Of a stretch of DNA of 13,866 bases, positions 1 through 6,612 are shown one piece after another; within the stretch, counting starts at the first letter, position 1, and every line of letters starts with the position of its first letter. The translations under genes were made by a program, and so were the position numbers. Origin of the DNA: an uncultured Collinsella sp. (lineage in GTDB: Bacteria; Actinomycetota; Coriobacteriia; Coriobacteriales; Coriobacteriaceae); the NCBI GenBank assembly GCA_900551555.1, contig URWC01000036.1, forward strand, positions 1-13,866. The letters run 5' to 3'. The notes under the pieces were generated by a model. That model was not told the DNA's origin, did no database searches, and saw only the letters and a list, made by a program, of their open reading frames with translations.

Positions 1-48
1 GGCGGCGGTGCCGGCGGGCGCTGCTGCGCGATATGTTGCGTAGTGGGC

Positions 49-1101
49 TTAGTGCCTCATGAAGTGATACTCGATCACGTTGCTGTAGGGGTGACCCGGG
101 CCCACAATGCCCTGCGGGAACAGCGGCTGGTGCGGCGTGTCGGGGTACATCTCTGCCTCGAGGGCAAAGCCAGCGCCCCAGCCATAGTTGGCATCGTCCT
201 TGGCGTGTTCGTCGCCCAGCCAGTTGCCGGTGTAGAGCTGCACGCCCGGGGCGGTGGTGTAGTAGTCCAGCTCACGACCGGTCCACATCTCCTCGACGTG
301 CATCGCGCGGCGCAGGTTGCGACCGTACTGATAGCCATCGATGCACAGGCAGTGGTCGTAGCCGCGTGCCTGCTTGATCTGCGGGTTGTCGGCCTCCATA
401 CCGGGCGCGACAGGACGCAGCTCGCGGAAGTCGAATGGCGTGCCTTCGACCGGAGCAATTTCGCCGGTGGGAATGTTCTGGCCGTCAATGGGCAGGTAGT
501 GGGCGGCGTTGGCGACAAAGAAGTGCTCGCAGTCCATGCCGGCGTTATGACCGGCAAGGTTGAAATATGTGTGGTTGGTCATAGACACGTAGGTGGCGCG
601 GTCGCTTTCGCAGCCATACTCGATGCGAAAGACGCCGGTGCGTGTAACGGTAAACACGGCCGTAAACGTGCGGTTGCCGGGCAGGCCCAGCTCGCCATCC
701 TCAAGCGAAGTGGTCATGCACACGGCGTTGTGAGTCTCGTCGAGCTCAACATCCCACACGCGCTTGTGCAGGCCGTGCTCAAGATCGCTGTGCAGGTTGT
801 TGGCACCCTCGTTGGCCGGCATGTGCCAGTCCGTGCCGGCGATGGTGATCGTGGCACCTGCAGTGCGGTTGGCCACAGGTCCGATGGTCGCACCAAAGCA
901 GGCGGGGTTGTCAAAGTAATCCTCGAGCTTATCGAAGCCCAGCACCACATCGCGCACGTTGCCGGGGATGTCGGGCACGTCGATGCCCAACACGGTGGCG
1001 CCATAGTCCATAATGCGAACGCAGATCTCGGGCCCGTTGAGGGTGTAACGATGAACGGGGGTACCGCACGGCGCGGTGCCGAAAAGCTCGGAAGTGATCA
1101 T
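49..1101 (-). CDS. galM: Aldose 1-epimerase (galactose mutarotase)
   Basis: Cytosolic enzyme of 350 residues that interconverts alpha and beta anomers of aldohexoses, normally beta-D-galactose to alpha-D-galactose ahead of galactokinase. The catalytic pattern of the GalM family is visible: Arg79 in ANRT, His104 in NNLH, the general acid His177 in TNHTYFNL, Asp249 in GYDH and the general base Glu315 in FALEAE. Length is normal for the family. An upstream in-frame ATG at 1161 exists, but the ATG at 1101 is preferred: it has AGGA five bases upstream and starts directly with the family's N-terminal strand, whereas the extra 20 residues are not family-like. The gene lies downstream of gatC on the same strand, separated by a strong terminator, so it probably has its own promoter. 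The usual Gly-Gly after the first catalytic His is replaced by Ser-Asp-Leu-Glu, as in more divergent GalM proteins. No gene follows within the window. Confidence 0.93.
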   Translation of the reverse strand: MITSELFGTAPCGTPVHRYTLNGPEICVRIMDYGATVLGIDVPDIPGNVRDVVLGFDKLEDYFDNPACFGATIGPVANRTAGATITIAGTDWHMPANEGANNLHSDLEHGLHKRVWDVELDETHNAVCMTTSLEDGELGLPGNRTFTAVFTVTRTGVFRIEYGCESDRATYVSMTNHTYFNLAGHNAGMDCEHFFVANAAHYLPIDGQNIPTGEIAPVEGTPFDFRELRPVAPGMEADNPQIKQARGYDHCLCIDGYQYGRNLRRAMHVEEMWTGRELDYYTTAPGVQLYTGNWLGDEHAKDDANYGWGAGFALEAEMYPDTPHQPLFPQGIVGPGHPYSNVIEYHFMRH

Positions 1102-1153
1102 TTGGTTCCTAACATCGAGGTATTTCCGACAAACTGTAGCGCGAACAGGCGAG

Positions 1154-1159
1154 ATTATC
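1154..1159 (-). promoter_or_regulatory. Possible -10 element for galM
   Basis: On the minus strand GATAAT (5 of 6 matches to TATAAT) lies about 50 bases before the galM start, just downstream of the gatC terminator. No good -35 is seen at 16-18 bases. The terminator implies that a galM promoter should exist here, but this particular site is weak evidence. Confidence 0.25.
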
Positions 1160-1222
1160 ACTACACCCCACTAAAGCAGGGGGTATTTTTCTCAAAAAAG
1201 TGATGATTGACTTACTGTGACG

Positions 1223-1258
1223 AAAAAAAGAAACCCGCCGGGATGCGACGGGTTTCTT
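1223..1258 (-). terminator. Rho-independent terminator of the gat operon
   Basis: A perfect 10-bp stem (AAGAAACCCG pairing with CGGGTTTCTT, arms 1228-1237 and 1249-1258, 11-base loop) is followed on the minus strand by a run of seven T (1223-1229). It lies 25 bases after the gatC stop and separates the PTS operon from galM. Confidence 0.9.
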
Positions 1259-1282
1259 CCACAGGGGATATGTGGCAATGAG

Positions 1283-2806
1283 TTAGGCGTTTGCCTTTGC
1301 GGACTCGGCTTCCTTGGCAGCCTTGAGGTCCTCCTCGGTAAACTTGCCGGTGGTGAGCGGCGAGAGGGTGCACTTGTCCTGCTTCGCGTACTCGATGTTA
1401 CGAGCGATCATCTGCTTGCGATACCAAGCGAAGAGCGCGACGTACACGACGATGGCAACGACAGTGGCGATGATCATGGTCACATCGCCCGTGGTCGCCT
1501 TGCCCACGAAGAAGGCCAGGAACTTCTCGACAGGTCCTTCCATGGTGGTCTGAGAGATCAGGCCGGTAACGCCATCGGGGAAAGCGCCGACGGTCTTAGC
1601 GGTAAAGGTAACGAAATCGGCGACGAGGGTACCAGCGCCCAGGAAGACGGGCAGCAGGACGGCACCGATGACGACCATGCGAATCACGCGGCCGCGGGTG
1701 ACGACGAGCAGTGCCGGCGTCAGGCCCATGGCGATGATGCCGCCGAGCGGCAGCAGGCCGTTCCAAGTACCAGTCGGGGAGAGGGGGCAGGGAACGTTGG
1801 CGAGCAGCAGAGCCTCACCCAACATGACGGGGGCAAGGATGTTGGCAGCAGCCCAGATCTCGGCGCGGCCGGCGATGAAGGGCCAGTCGAGGCCGACGTT
1901 GAGGGTACGGCCCTGGAGCCACTTGCTGTTGTTGGCAAAGTCGGAGATGCCCTGAGACAGCGGCTCAACGGCTGCGATGAACCAAGAACCGATCATCGAG
2001 AACAGCTCAAGGCAGGTTGCGGCGGTAAAGGCGAGCGTGCAGATCTGCTGCGGGGTCTGGTGCGAAAGAAGGCCGACGAAGACGCCCAGGTAGATACCAA
2101 TAGCAAACTTGGAGCCCCAGAAGCCGATCATGTTGTTGAGCTTGGCAGCGTCGAAGTCGTACTTATCGAGGAAGGGGAGCACCTTGTCGATGATCTTGTT
2201 GAGCAGCATGGCCAGCGGGTTCATCATATAGTTCATGTGAGTCGTGGTCATGGGGTTCTCCTCGGGAGCACCCAAAAGATCGTTGAACGTGGGCTTCATA
2301 AGGTCGGAGTTCATGATCTTCATAACGCCGACGAAGACGACGAGCAGCGTGGCGACGACAATGTTGGCGCCAAAGTAGATGCAGGCAAGGCCGACAAAGG
2401 CGAGGTGCCAAACGTCAAAGATGTCGACGTCGATGGTGTTGGTCTTGGCGAGCACGATCATCACGATGTTGACGATGACGAGGACCATCAGGAAGTACAG
2501 CGTGTAAGGAGAGCCCCAGGTGATGGTGGCCAGCGGTGCCCAACCCACGTCGGTGACGGTGAGCTGAAGGCCGGTGGACTCAACGAACGTCGTCATGGCG
2601 CTCGAGAAGGCCGTCGTCAGAATGTTGATGATGGCGCCGATACCGGTAATGGCGATGCCGAGCTTAAGACCGCCCTCGAGGGCCTTGGTAAACTTAACTT
2701 TGAAGAGAAGGGCGATAACCGTCAAAACGATGGTCATCATAGGGGCTGCGCCAAGGTCGATCAGCGGCTGAAAGACGGCATTAGCAAACCCGATTACTGC
2801 GTCCAT
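1283..2806 (-). CDS. gatC: PTS galactitol-family EIIC permease
   Basis: Integral membrane sugar-translocating subunit (EIIC) of a galactitol-family phosphotransferase system, 507 residues. Strongly hydrophobic segments are visible at about residues 22-35, 46-66, 101-120, 134-163, 235-248, 351-369, 374-397 and 441-461, and the overall sequence reads as the EIIC-GAT (GatC) family. It is longer than a typical GatC of about 450 residues: after the last membrane segment there is a charged tail of roughly 45 residues (about 463-507), rich in Lys, Glu and Ala, likely cytosolic. The ATG at 2806 has a GAGGGAG ribosome site immediately upstream. It is the third gene of gatA-gatB-gatC and is preceded by a terminator-like hairpin. 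The sugar is not certain: galactitol is the family name, but related systems carry galactose, and the neighbouring galM and lac genes make galactose or a galactoside derivative plausible. The substrate is inferred, the family is seen. Confidence 0.9.
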   Translation of the reverse strand: MDAVIGFANAVFQPLIDLGAAPMMTIVLTVIALLFKVKFTKALEGGLKLGIAITGIGAIINILTTAFSSAMTTFVESTGLQLTVTDVGWAPLATITWGSPYTLYFLMVLVIVNIVMIVLAKTNTIDVDIFDVWHLAFVGLACIYFGANIVVATLLVVFVGVMKIMNSDLMKPTFNDLLGAPEENPMTTTHMNYMMNPLAMLLNKIIDKVLPFLDKYDFDAAKLNNMIGFWGSKFAIGIYLGVFVGLLSHQTPQQICTLAFTAATCLELFSMIGSWFIAAVEPLSQGISDFANNSKWLQGRTLNVGLDWPFIAGRAEIWAAANILAPVMLGEALLLANVPCPLSPTGTWNGLLPLGGIIAMGLTPALLVVTRGRVIRMVVIGAVLLPVFLGAGTLVADFVTFTAKTVGAFPDGVTGLISQTTMEGPVEKFLAFFVGKATTGDVTMIIATVVAIVVYVALFAWYRKQMIARNIEYAKQDKCTLSPLTTGKFTEEDLKAAKEAESAKANA

Positions 2807-2853
2807 GTCTCCCTCTTTCCTTAAAGAGAATTTCCTTTTCCGTATGTTGCCTT

Positions 2854-2891
2854 AAAAAAGGAAGATGCCGTTCCCGGTCGTCATCTTCCTT
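2854..2891 (-). terminator. Terminator-like intercistronic hairpin between gatB and gatC
   Basis: A perfect 10-bp stem (AAGGAAGATG with CATCTTCCTT, arms 2858-2867 and 2882-2891, 14-base loop) is followed on the minus strand by TTTTTT overlapping the stem end. By form it is an intrinsic terminator, yet it sits inside the operon, 36 bases after the gatB stop. It could be a partial terminator or attenuator lowering gatC transcription, or an mRNA-stabilising hairpin protecting the gatAB message. Confidence 0.7.
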
Positions 2892-2927
2892 AAAGCCAAA
2901 GATTGTGCAGAGCGAAGCTGCAAATGA

Positions 2928-3233
2928 TTAGTTGAGACCCTTTTCCTTGATAATGGCCTCAATCTTGTCGTAAACCGGCTTAGCCATAGCAGGCATGCGA
3001 TAGAGAATCGGGCCGGCGTCGACGATCGGGGTCTTAACCTCAAAGCCAAAATCGGTCTTGGCGATCTGGGCGAAGATGTCGTACTGAGAGAGCATCTCCT
3101 CGTTAACGTCCTTGATCATCACGGCGTCGCAGTGCAGGTTGTAGCCGCGATTCTTGAACTCGGACTCGATGGCGTCCTTGATCTGATGGCTGGAGTTAAC
3201 ACCGGCGCCACAAGCTGCGAGAACCTTAATCAT
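2928..3233 (-). CDS. gatB: PTS galactitol-family EIIB component
   Basis: Small cytosolic phosphocarrier (101 residues) that takes phosphate from EIIA and passes it to the sugar moving through GatC. The family signature is at the N-terminus: a beta strand MIKVLAAC with the phospho-accepting Cys8, followed by the P-loop-like CGAGVNSS. Length matches the family's usual size of about 95-105. The ATG at 3233 has AAAGGA seven bases upstream. It lies 53 bases downstream of gatA and about 120 bases upstream of gatC, the larger gap being filled by a terminator-like hairpin. The P-loop has NSS where many GatB proteins have a TS pair; this is within family variation. Confidence 0.92.
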   Translation of the reverse strand: MIKVLAACGAGVNSSHQIKDAIESEFKNRGYNLHCDAVMIKDVNEEMLSQYDIFAQIAKTDFGFEVKTPIVDAGPILYRMPAMAKPVYDKIEAIIKEKGLN

Positions 3234-3286
3234 GATGAATTCCTTTCTCTATGCGGGTTATTCCGCGGATTCCTAAGGGTGGTTGG

Positions 3287-3778
3287 CTAGTCGGCAGGAA
3301 AGTTGTCGACCAAGAACTGGTAGATGGCCTTGGCGTCGGTCATGGAGAACAGCTCCTTGACGCGATCGGTGCCAAGAGCGTTAACGAAGTCCATGATCTT
3401 GGCGAGGATGCCCACCTGGGCCTCCTTGTCATCGTTGAGAATCATGAACAGGAACGAGACGGGGAAGGTCTGCGAGGGGTCGATCATGGAGTGCCACTCG
3501 ACGGGGGTCGTCAGCTTGACGGGGACGATGCGACGGGTGTGAACGAACTCGACCTCGGTGTGAGGAACGGCAAAGCTGGGCAACTCGGGGTCGACGACAG
3601 ACATATCCATGCCGGTGGGGTAGCCCTTTTCGCGCTCGATGATGTTCTCGAGAAACGCGGGCGCCACATAGTTTTTGAGTGACAGCTTATTGGCGATCTC
3701 GGTAAAGACCTCTTCTTGCGTGGTGCGGTCGCAAACAAACACGGTGTCTTCGAAGAACAGATTGCTCTCTGCGGACAT
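3287..3778 (-). CDS. gatA: PTS EIIA component (mannitol/fructose-type EIIA domain)
   Basis: Cytosolic phosphocarrier of 163 residues that receives phosphate from HPr and donates it to Cys8 of the EIIB. The EIIA type-2 (PtsN/fructose/GatA) domain spans most of the protein, and the active-site histidine is His73 in the motif FAVPHT. A longer reading from 3814 is possible, but the ATG at 3778 has AAGGAG eight bases upstream, and the 12 extra residues would run through the palindrome at 3807-3820. It is first in the operon, behind a recognisable promoter and next to the divergent DeoR-type repressor. The symbol gatA follows from its neighbours; on its own the domain would also fit other EIIA type-2 proteins. 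Confidence 0.88.
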   Translation of the reverse strand: MSAESNLFFEDTVFVCDRTTQEEVFTEIANKLSLKNYVAPAFLENIIEREKGYPTGMDMSVVDPELPSFAVPHTEVEFVHTRRIVPVKLTTPVEWHSMIDPSQTFPVSFLFMILNDDKEAQVGILAKIMDFVNALGTDRVKELFSMTDAKAIYQFLVDNFPAD

Positions 3779-3806
3779 GTCTGCAACTCCTTCCGTTCCA
3801 TGCAGA

Positions 3807-3820
3807 TCGAACATGTTCGA
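3807..3820. promoter_or_regulatory. 14-bp palindromic operator candidate upstream of gatA
   Basis: TCGAACATGTTCGA is a perfect palindrome located between the predicted gatA transcription start (about 3838) and its ribosome site, a normal place for a repressor roadblock. Each half, TGTTCGA, recurs in front of the divergent DeoR-family gene. Assignment to that repressor is inference. Confidence 0.55.
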
Positions 3821-3844
3821 ATTTGCTTGTTTAAGTCGCTAAAT

Positions 3845-3873
3845 ATTTAAGTCTAAGAGAATTAGTGTGTCAA
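3845..3873 (-). promoter_or_regulatory. Promoter of gatABC
   Basis: On the minus strand a perfect -35 TTGACA (3868-3873) is followed after exactly 17 bases by TTAAAT (3845-3850, 4 of 6 to TATAAT) in AT-rich DNA. The predicted start is near 3838, giving a leader of about 60 bases before the gatA ATG. Confidence 0.7.
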
Positions 3874-4069
3874 TCTGTTTTCTATTGTTAGGCAAAGTTC
3901 AATTTGCTTAATTGAGGCAACATCGGATTGAAATGATTTTAAAAGAGCAGCTATTTGCACATTTTTTGTCGGTCTCTTGGCGTCTAAATAATTCGTCATT
4001 CTCCGTTTGACACCGAGTTTTCTACCGTTCACCGGGAAAAACCGACCGTTTAGGGTGAGTGAGCATAAC

Positions 4070-4094
4070 TGTTCGATTACTATAAATGCGAACA
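4070..4094 (+). promoter_or_regulatory. Inverted half-sites around the repressor's own -10 region
   Basis: TGTTCG (4070-4075) and CGAACA (4089-4094) form an inverted repeat with a 13-base AT-rich spacer containing TACTATAAA, a candidate -10 for the DeoR-family gene that starts at 4116. The arms match the halves of the 14-bp palindrome before gatA, suggesting that one protein binds both and that the repressor controls itself. No convincing -35 is seen. Confidence 0.45.
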
Positions 4095-4115
4095 AAACCA
4101 CTCAAAGGAGTAGAA

Positions 4116-4880
4116 ATGATCAAGGCGGAGCGTCAGGACAAGGTTCGTCAGTTGCTCGAGGAGCAGGGCACGGTCTCGGTCAAAGAGATTTCTGATGCGT
4201 TAGGTGTCTCGGATATGACGATCCGCCGCGATCTTGAGGAGCTTGCGAGCCTAGGCGAGATCGAGCGCGTGCACGGCGGAGCCCGCAGTGCACAGGGCCG
4301 TCCCCACGCTATGCTGCGCCATGAGTACTCGCACAGCGAAAAGCGCACCAAGCATGCCGAGGAAAAGCTGCAGATTGCGCGCCGTGCTGTGGAGCTTATC
4401 GAGGAAGGCTCGACCATCTTTTTGGGCCCGGGCACCACGGTTGAGCAGATGGCCTCGATGCTGCCGGCGTTTCGCCTGCGCATTGTGACCAATTCGCTTT
4501 CAGTGTTTAACCTGCTCGAGGCGCGCGAAGACTGTGACCTGTGCCTCGTGGGCGGCATGTATCGCCGCCGCACCGCCGCCTTTGTGGGCCCCATGGCCGA
4601 GGATACCCTGCGCGCGCTGGGAATCGACGCAGCCTATATCGGCGCCAACGGCATTTTGGACGGCGACGTGTCCACGTCTAACATGGAAGAGGGCCGCATC
4701 CAGCAGCTCGCCCTTAGCAAGGCCGACTCGCGCTATCTGATCGCCGACTCCAGCAAGATCGGCAAGCGCGACTTCTACACCTTCTGCCGCCTGGACAGCC
4801 TGGACGCCGTGGTGTGCGAGCCGGGTATTACCGCCGAGGATCGTGTCGCCATCGAGGAACACACGCAGATCATTTGCTAG
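4116..4880 (+). CDS. DeoR/GlpR-family transcriptional repressor of the gat operon
   Basis: Sugar-phosphate-responsive DNA-binding regulator, 254 residues, the normal family length. The N-terminal DeoR helix-turn-helix spans about residues 3-57 with the signature VSDMTIRRDLEEL and the wing ERVHGGA. The C-terminal DeoR sensor domain (about 75-232) shows the phosphosugar-binding loop FLGPGTT near residue 102, followed by VTNS, LVGG and GANGI. The ATG at 4116 was chosen over the upstream ATG at 4086 because AAAGGAG ends five bases before it and the protein then begins exactly as the family does. It is divergent from gatABC, so control of that operon is the natural inference, with a phosphorylated intermediate as inducer. 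LacR and GatR belong to this family, but the effector cannot be read from sequence. Its stop codon abuts the stop of the convergent gene, leaving no room for a terminator between them. Confidence 0.92.
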   Translation: MIKAERQDKVRQLLEEQGTVSVKEISDALGVSDMTIRRDLEELASLGEIERVHGGARSAQGRPHAMLRHEYSHSEKRTKHAEEKLQIARRAVELIEEGSTIFLGPGTTVEQMASMLPAFRLRIVTNSLSVFNLLEAREDCDLCLVGGMYRRRTAAFVGPMAEDTLRALGIDAAYIGANGILDGDVSTSNMEEGRIQQLALSKADSRYLIADSSKIGKRDFYTFCRLDSLDAVVCEPGITAEDRVAIEEHTQIIC

Positions 4881-6137
4881 CTAACGCAGCAGGAGATACT
4901 TCTGCCCTCTGCCGGCGCCTTCAACTGTAGCCAGGCCCGTCTCAACGAGTTTTTTGAGGATGCGAAGTAGCTTCGAGCGGCTAAAGGTAACTTTGGCCGC
5001 AAGCGCACTTGTCGATTGGGGATGCACTTCACTCAGCAGTTCAAATACGGTAAGATCGTCGCCTTCGAGCCCGGGGTTATCCATGAGTAGGGGAAGTGTG
5101 ACCACAATAGCGTTGTCCGAAACTTGAAAACGAGGCTTTTTGATGCTGTCTTTATAGGTGTCTCGAATTCGCATAATGCCCGTACCGAATGCCTCGATAA
5201 GGCCCAGGCGCAAAAAGACTTCGGCAAGAATGCGGTTACGCCTAACGGACAGCATATCGGACAGGTACTCATCGACAGTCATGCTTGCCGGTAATCCGCC
5301 GGGTGAGGCGACTTCTACCCGGTCGTCGAACATCGAGATGCGGATGTGCGCTGGTACATCCCAGGTCCTATGAACGATTGCGTTGGTTATTGCCTCACGG
5401 AACGCCTCAAGTGGAATGGGCTCCTTGCGGATTCGTTCCATTCCCTTGATCTCTTCGTAGCAGTACTGAGCTTCGAATAGCTCAAGAGCACTGTCAATTT
5501 CAGTTAAAACTGATGCATGCTCAAGGGTCTTGCGCTGCTTAATGAGGTTGATAGTGTCACCAAACACTGCAATGTCGATGCCTGGGAAGCCGTTCTCGTC
5601 CGCGAGCAGCTCTGCTGCATTATTGTAGGTCCCGGTCTCATCGAGCAGGCCGAGGGTTTTGAGAGTGTCGGTTGTGAACGACTGAAGCGCTAACTTTGCA
5701 GTTAGACGATTCTCTAAAACGGTGAAAGATAGATCTTGCTTGCTTGCCGGGAGCTGTTCAAAGGAGAGATTCTGGCCCTCGAGCACAAGGCGCGAAAGAC
5801 CTAGGGTATCAACTGGTATAGTCGCTGTGTCATTGCGCTTGTACGCCTTCGAGCGGTATAGATAAGGCTTCGATCTGCCGGGAAAGACCGTAAGCTCAAC
5901 GGTTGCATCGGGCTCGTTGATTTTTAGGGAGTAATCGGGCTGGGGGATGATCGAATCGTTAATCTTGTTTTCGATATCCAAGCAGGTCTGCTTGGGGTCA
6001 TCGAGGCCAACGATTTTTCCGGCGTCGTTAATTCCAAATAGGACACGCCCACCCGTGTTGTTTGCATAAGCGGAGACGGTTTTGAGGAACGAATTGGTGA
6101 CGCTTTCCTTGAACTCAAGATCCTTTGTCTCTTGCAT
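4881..6137 (-). CDS. Schlafen-type AlbA_2 / GHKL-ATPase / winged-helix protein, putative regulator
   Basis: A 418-residue protein of the widespread bacterial group usually named ATP-binding protein or RecG-like predicted transcriptional regulator. Residues about 5-115 form the AlbA_2 (Schlafen-like) domain: an FKES motif near residue 9, then TVSAYANNTGG and VLFGIND. Residues about 240-350 carry the HATPase_c_4 (GHKL) fold: the N-box EAFREAITNAIVHRTW, where Asn252 would bind Mg-ATP, the G1-like VASPGGLP and the G2-like FGTGI. Residues about 360-418 form a winged helix. The exact biochemical role of the family is unsettled; transcription control, and in some members defence roles, have been proposed. 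The ATG at 6137 has GGAG eight bases upstream. Its promoter sits inside an array of 12-bp repeats, which suggests self-regulation (inference). The gene is more AT-rich than the PTS genes and follows a toxin-antitoxin pair on the same strand, suggesting later arrival. Confidence 0.88.
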   Translation of the reverse strand: MQETKDLEFKESVTNSFLKTVSAYANNTGGRVLFGINDAGKIVGLDDPKQTCLDIENKINDSIIPQPDYSLKINEPDATVELTVFPGRSKPYLYRSKAYKRNDTATIPVDTLGLSRLVLEGQNLSFEQLPASKQDLSFTVLENRLTAKLALQSFTTDTLKTLGLLDETGTYNNAAELLADENGFPGIDIAVFGDTINLIKQRKTLEHASVLTEIDSALELFEAQYCYEEIKGMERIRKEPIPLEAFREAITNAIVHRTWDVPAHIRISMFDDRVEVASPGGLPASMTVDEYLSDMLSVRRNRILAEVFLRLGLIEAFGTGIMRIRDTYKDSIKKPRFQVSDNAIVVTLPLLMDNPGLEGDDLTVFELLSEVHPQSTSALAAKVTFSRSKLLRILKKLVETGLATVEGAGRGQKYLLLR

Positions 6138-6162
6138 CGTAGTGCTCCGTTTCGCTTTAACT

Positions 6163-6277
6163 TGACGTGCAAAATGACACGTAAAATTTTACATGGCATT
6201 TTGCACGTCAAAATTATAACACGAAAAAATTTGCGCGCCATTTTACGCGTCAACGTGACGCGAAATGACGCGCAAAT
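6163..6277. repeat. Array of eight 12-bp operator-like repeats in two inverted quartets
   Basis: Units follow the consensus TGACRYGYAAAA. Quartet 1: TGACGTGCAAAA (6163-6174) and TGACACGTAAAA (6175-6186) forward, then TTTTACATGGCA (6187-6198) and TTTTGCACGTCA (6199-6210) inverted. Quartet 2: ATTTGCGCGCCA (6229-6240) and TTTTACGCGTCA (6241-6252) inverted, then TGACGCGAAA (6256-6265, two bases short) and TGACGCGCAAAT (6266-6277) forward. The outer units of quartet 1 belong to a perfect 15-bp inverted repeat (6162-6176 and 6197-6211). The gene at 6137 has its promoter in the spacer between quartets. The layout suggests cooperative binding of a multimeric regulator. Confidence 0.85.
6213..6221 (-). 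promoter_or_regulatory. Extended -10 promoter of the AlbA_2-type gene
   Basis: On the minus strand TGTTATAAT is a perfect extended -10 (TGn plus TATAAT), in the 18-base gap between the two repeat quartets. No -35 is recognisable, which extended -10 promoters tolerate. The predicted start near 6206 would put most of quartet 1 in the 5' leader, where the transcript could also fold into a long hairpin. Confidence 0.65.
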
Positions 6278-6306
6278 GCGCTCGGGCCAACCGTTCAGCT
6301 TGCAAA

Positions 6307-6612
6307 TTAGACCAGGCGGGCGTAGTCCTGTGACTGATGAAAGATGTGGGCGATATAGATTGTTTCGTGCTCAAACTTGTATAGACACACGTAGTTGTTG
6401 ACGGGAAACGATCGGTAATTACGTGCCGCCAGCTCTTGCATGTGCGAGAGGGGACGTAAAAGCGGCTGCTCGCGAAGCAGATCAAGCTGATATTCAAACT
6501 CAGCGACAAAATTGCCTGCTGCACGCGGATTCTTGAGGATTTGAGCAAGGTATCCGACAATACTCTCGTACTCATATCGCGCGCTTTTGAGGATTACGAC
6601 GTTATAGGTCAT
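6307..6612 (-). CDS. RelE/ParE-family type II toxin
   Basis: A 101-residue protein with the RelE/ParE fold signature: an N-terminal strand (YNVVILKSA), two helices with the Arg/Leu-rich segment to about residue 60, and C-terminal strands containing YRSFPVNNYVCLYKF and the family tail AHIFHQSQDYARLV. Members are mostly ribosome-dependent mRNA endonucleases, or gyrase poisons in the ParE branch; sequence alone does not decide which. Its ATG lies inside the last codons of the upstream antitoxin (ATATGACC), overlapping it by 11 bases with no clear ribosome site of its own. This points to translational coupling, so toxin is made only when antitoxin is. The gene appears full length. Confidence 0.87.
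   Translation of the reverse strand: MTYNVVILKSARYEYESIVGYLAQILKNPRAAGNFVAEFEYQLDLLREQPLLRPLSHMQELAARNYRSFPVNNYVCLYKFEHETIYIAHIFHQSQDYARLV

Larger units (their letters stand above)
3779..4115. promoter_or_regulatory. Divergent regulatory region between gatA and the DeoR-type repressor
   Basis: A 337-bp stretch without a gene, clearly more AT-rich than its flanks. It holds the gatA promoter, a 14-bp palindrome, matching half-sites in front of the repressor gene, and the repressor's ribosome site AAAGGAG (4104-4110). A short reading frame here (3862-4101, minus) has no ribosome site and overlaps the promoter, so it is not called. A perfect TTGACA at 4007-4012 has no matching -10 at normal spacing on either strand. 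Confidence 0.75.

Noticed and set aside
1..48. Possible end of another gene at the left edge
   Set aside because: Too short to judge: 48 bases, GC-rich, no terminator or recognisable coding motif.
1165..1190. A plus-strand hairpin ACCCC...GGGGT followed by ATTTTT upstream of galM
   Set aside because: The stem is only five pairs and no plus-strand gene precedes it. It may be chance or part of the galM leader, so it is not called as a terminator.
43..1203. A 386-codon plus-strand frame opposite galM
   Set aside because: Antisense shadow of a complete GalM with all catalytic residues; it runs through the galM promoter region.
1217..2824. A 535-codon plus-strand frame opposite gatC
   Set aside because: Same strand-shadow effect. 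The product is an implausible Asp/Gly/His/Glu-rich sequence with no start signals, while the minus strand encodes a textbook EIIC.
4007..4012. A perfect TTGACA as the -35 of the DeoR-type gene
   Set aside because: No acceptable -10 lies 15-19 bases downstream; the AT-rich TACTATAAA is more than 60 bases away.
3862..4101. A 79-codon minus-strand frame in the gatA-repressor gap
   Set aside because: It has no ribosome site, overlaps the -35 of the gatA promoter and the repressor's own control region, and has no recognisable similarity.
6163..6277. The 12-bp repeat array as a replication origin (iterons)
   Set aside because: Iterons are usually direct repeats beside a rep gene. Here units are in mirror-image quartets around a promoter, and the adjacent gene is not a replication initiator.
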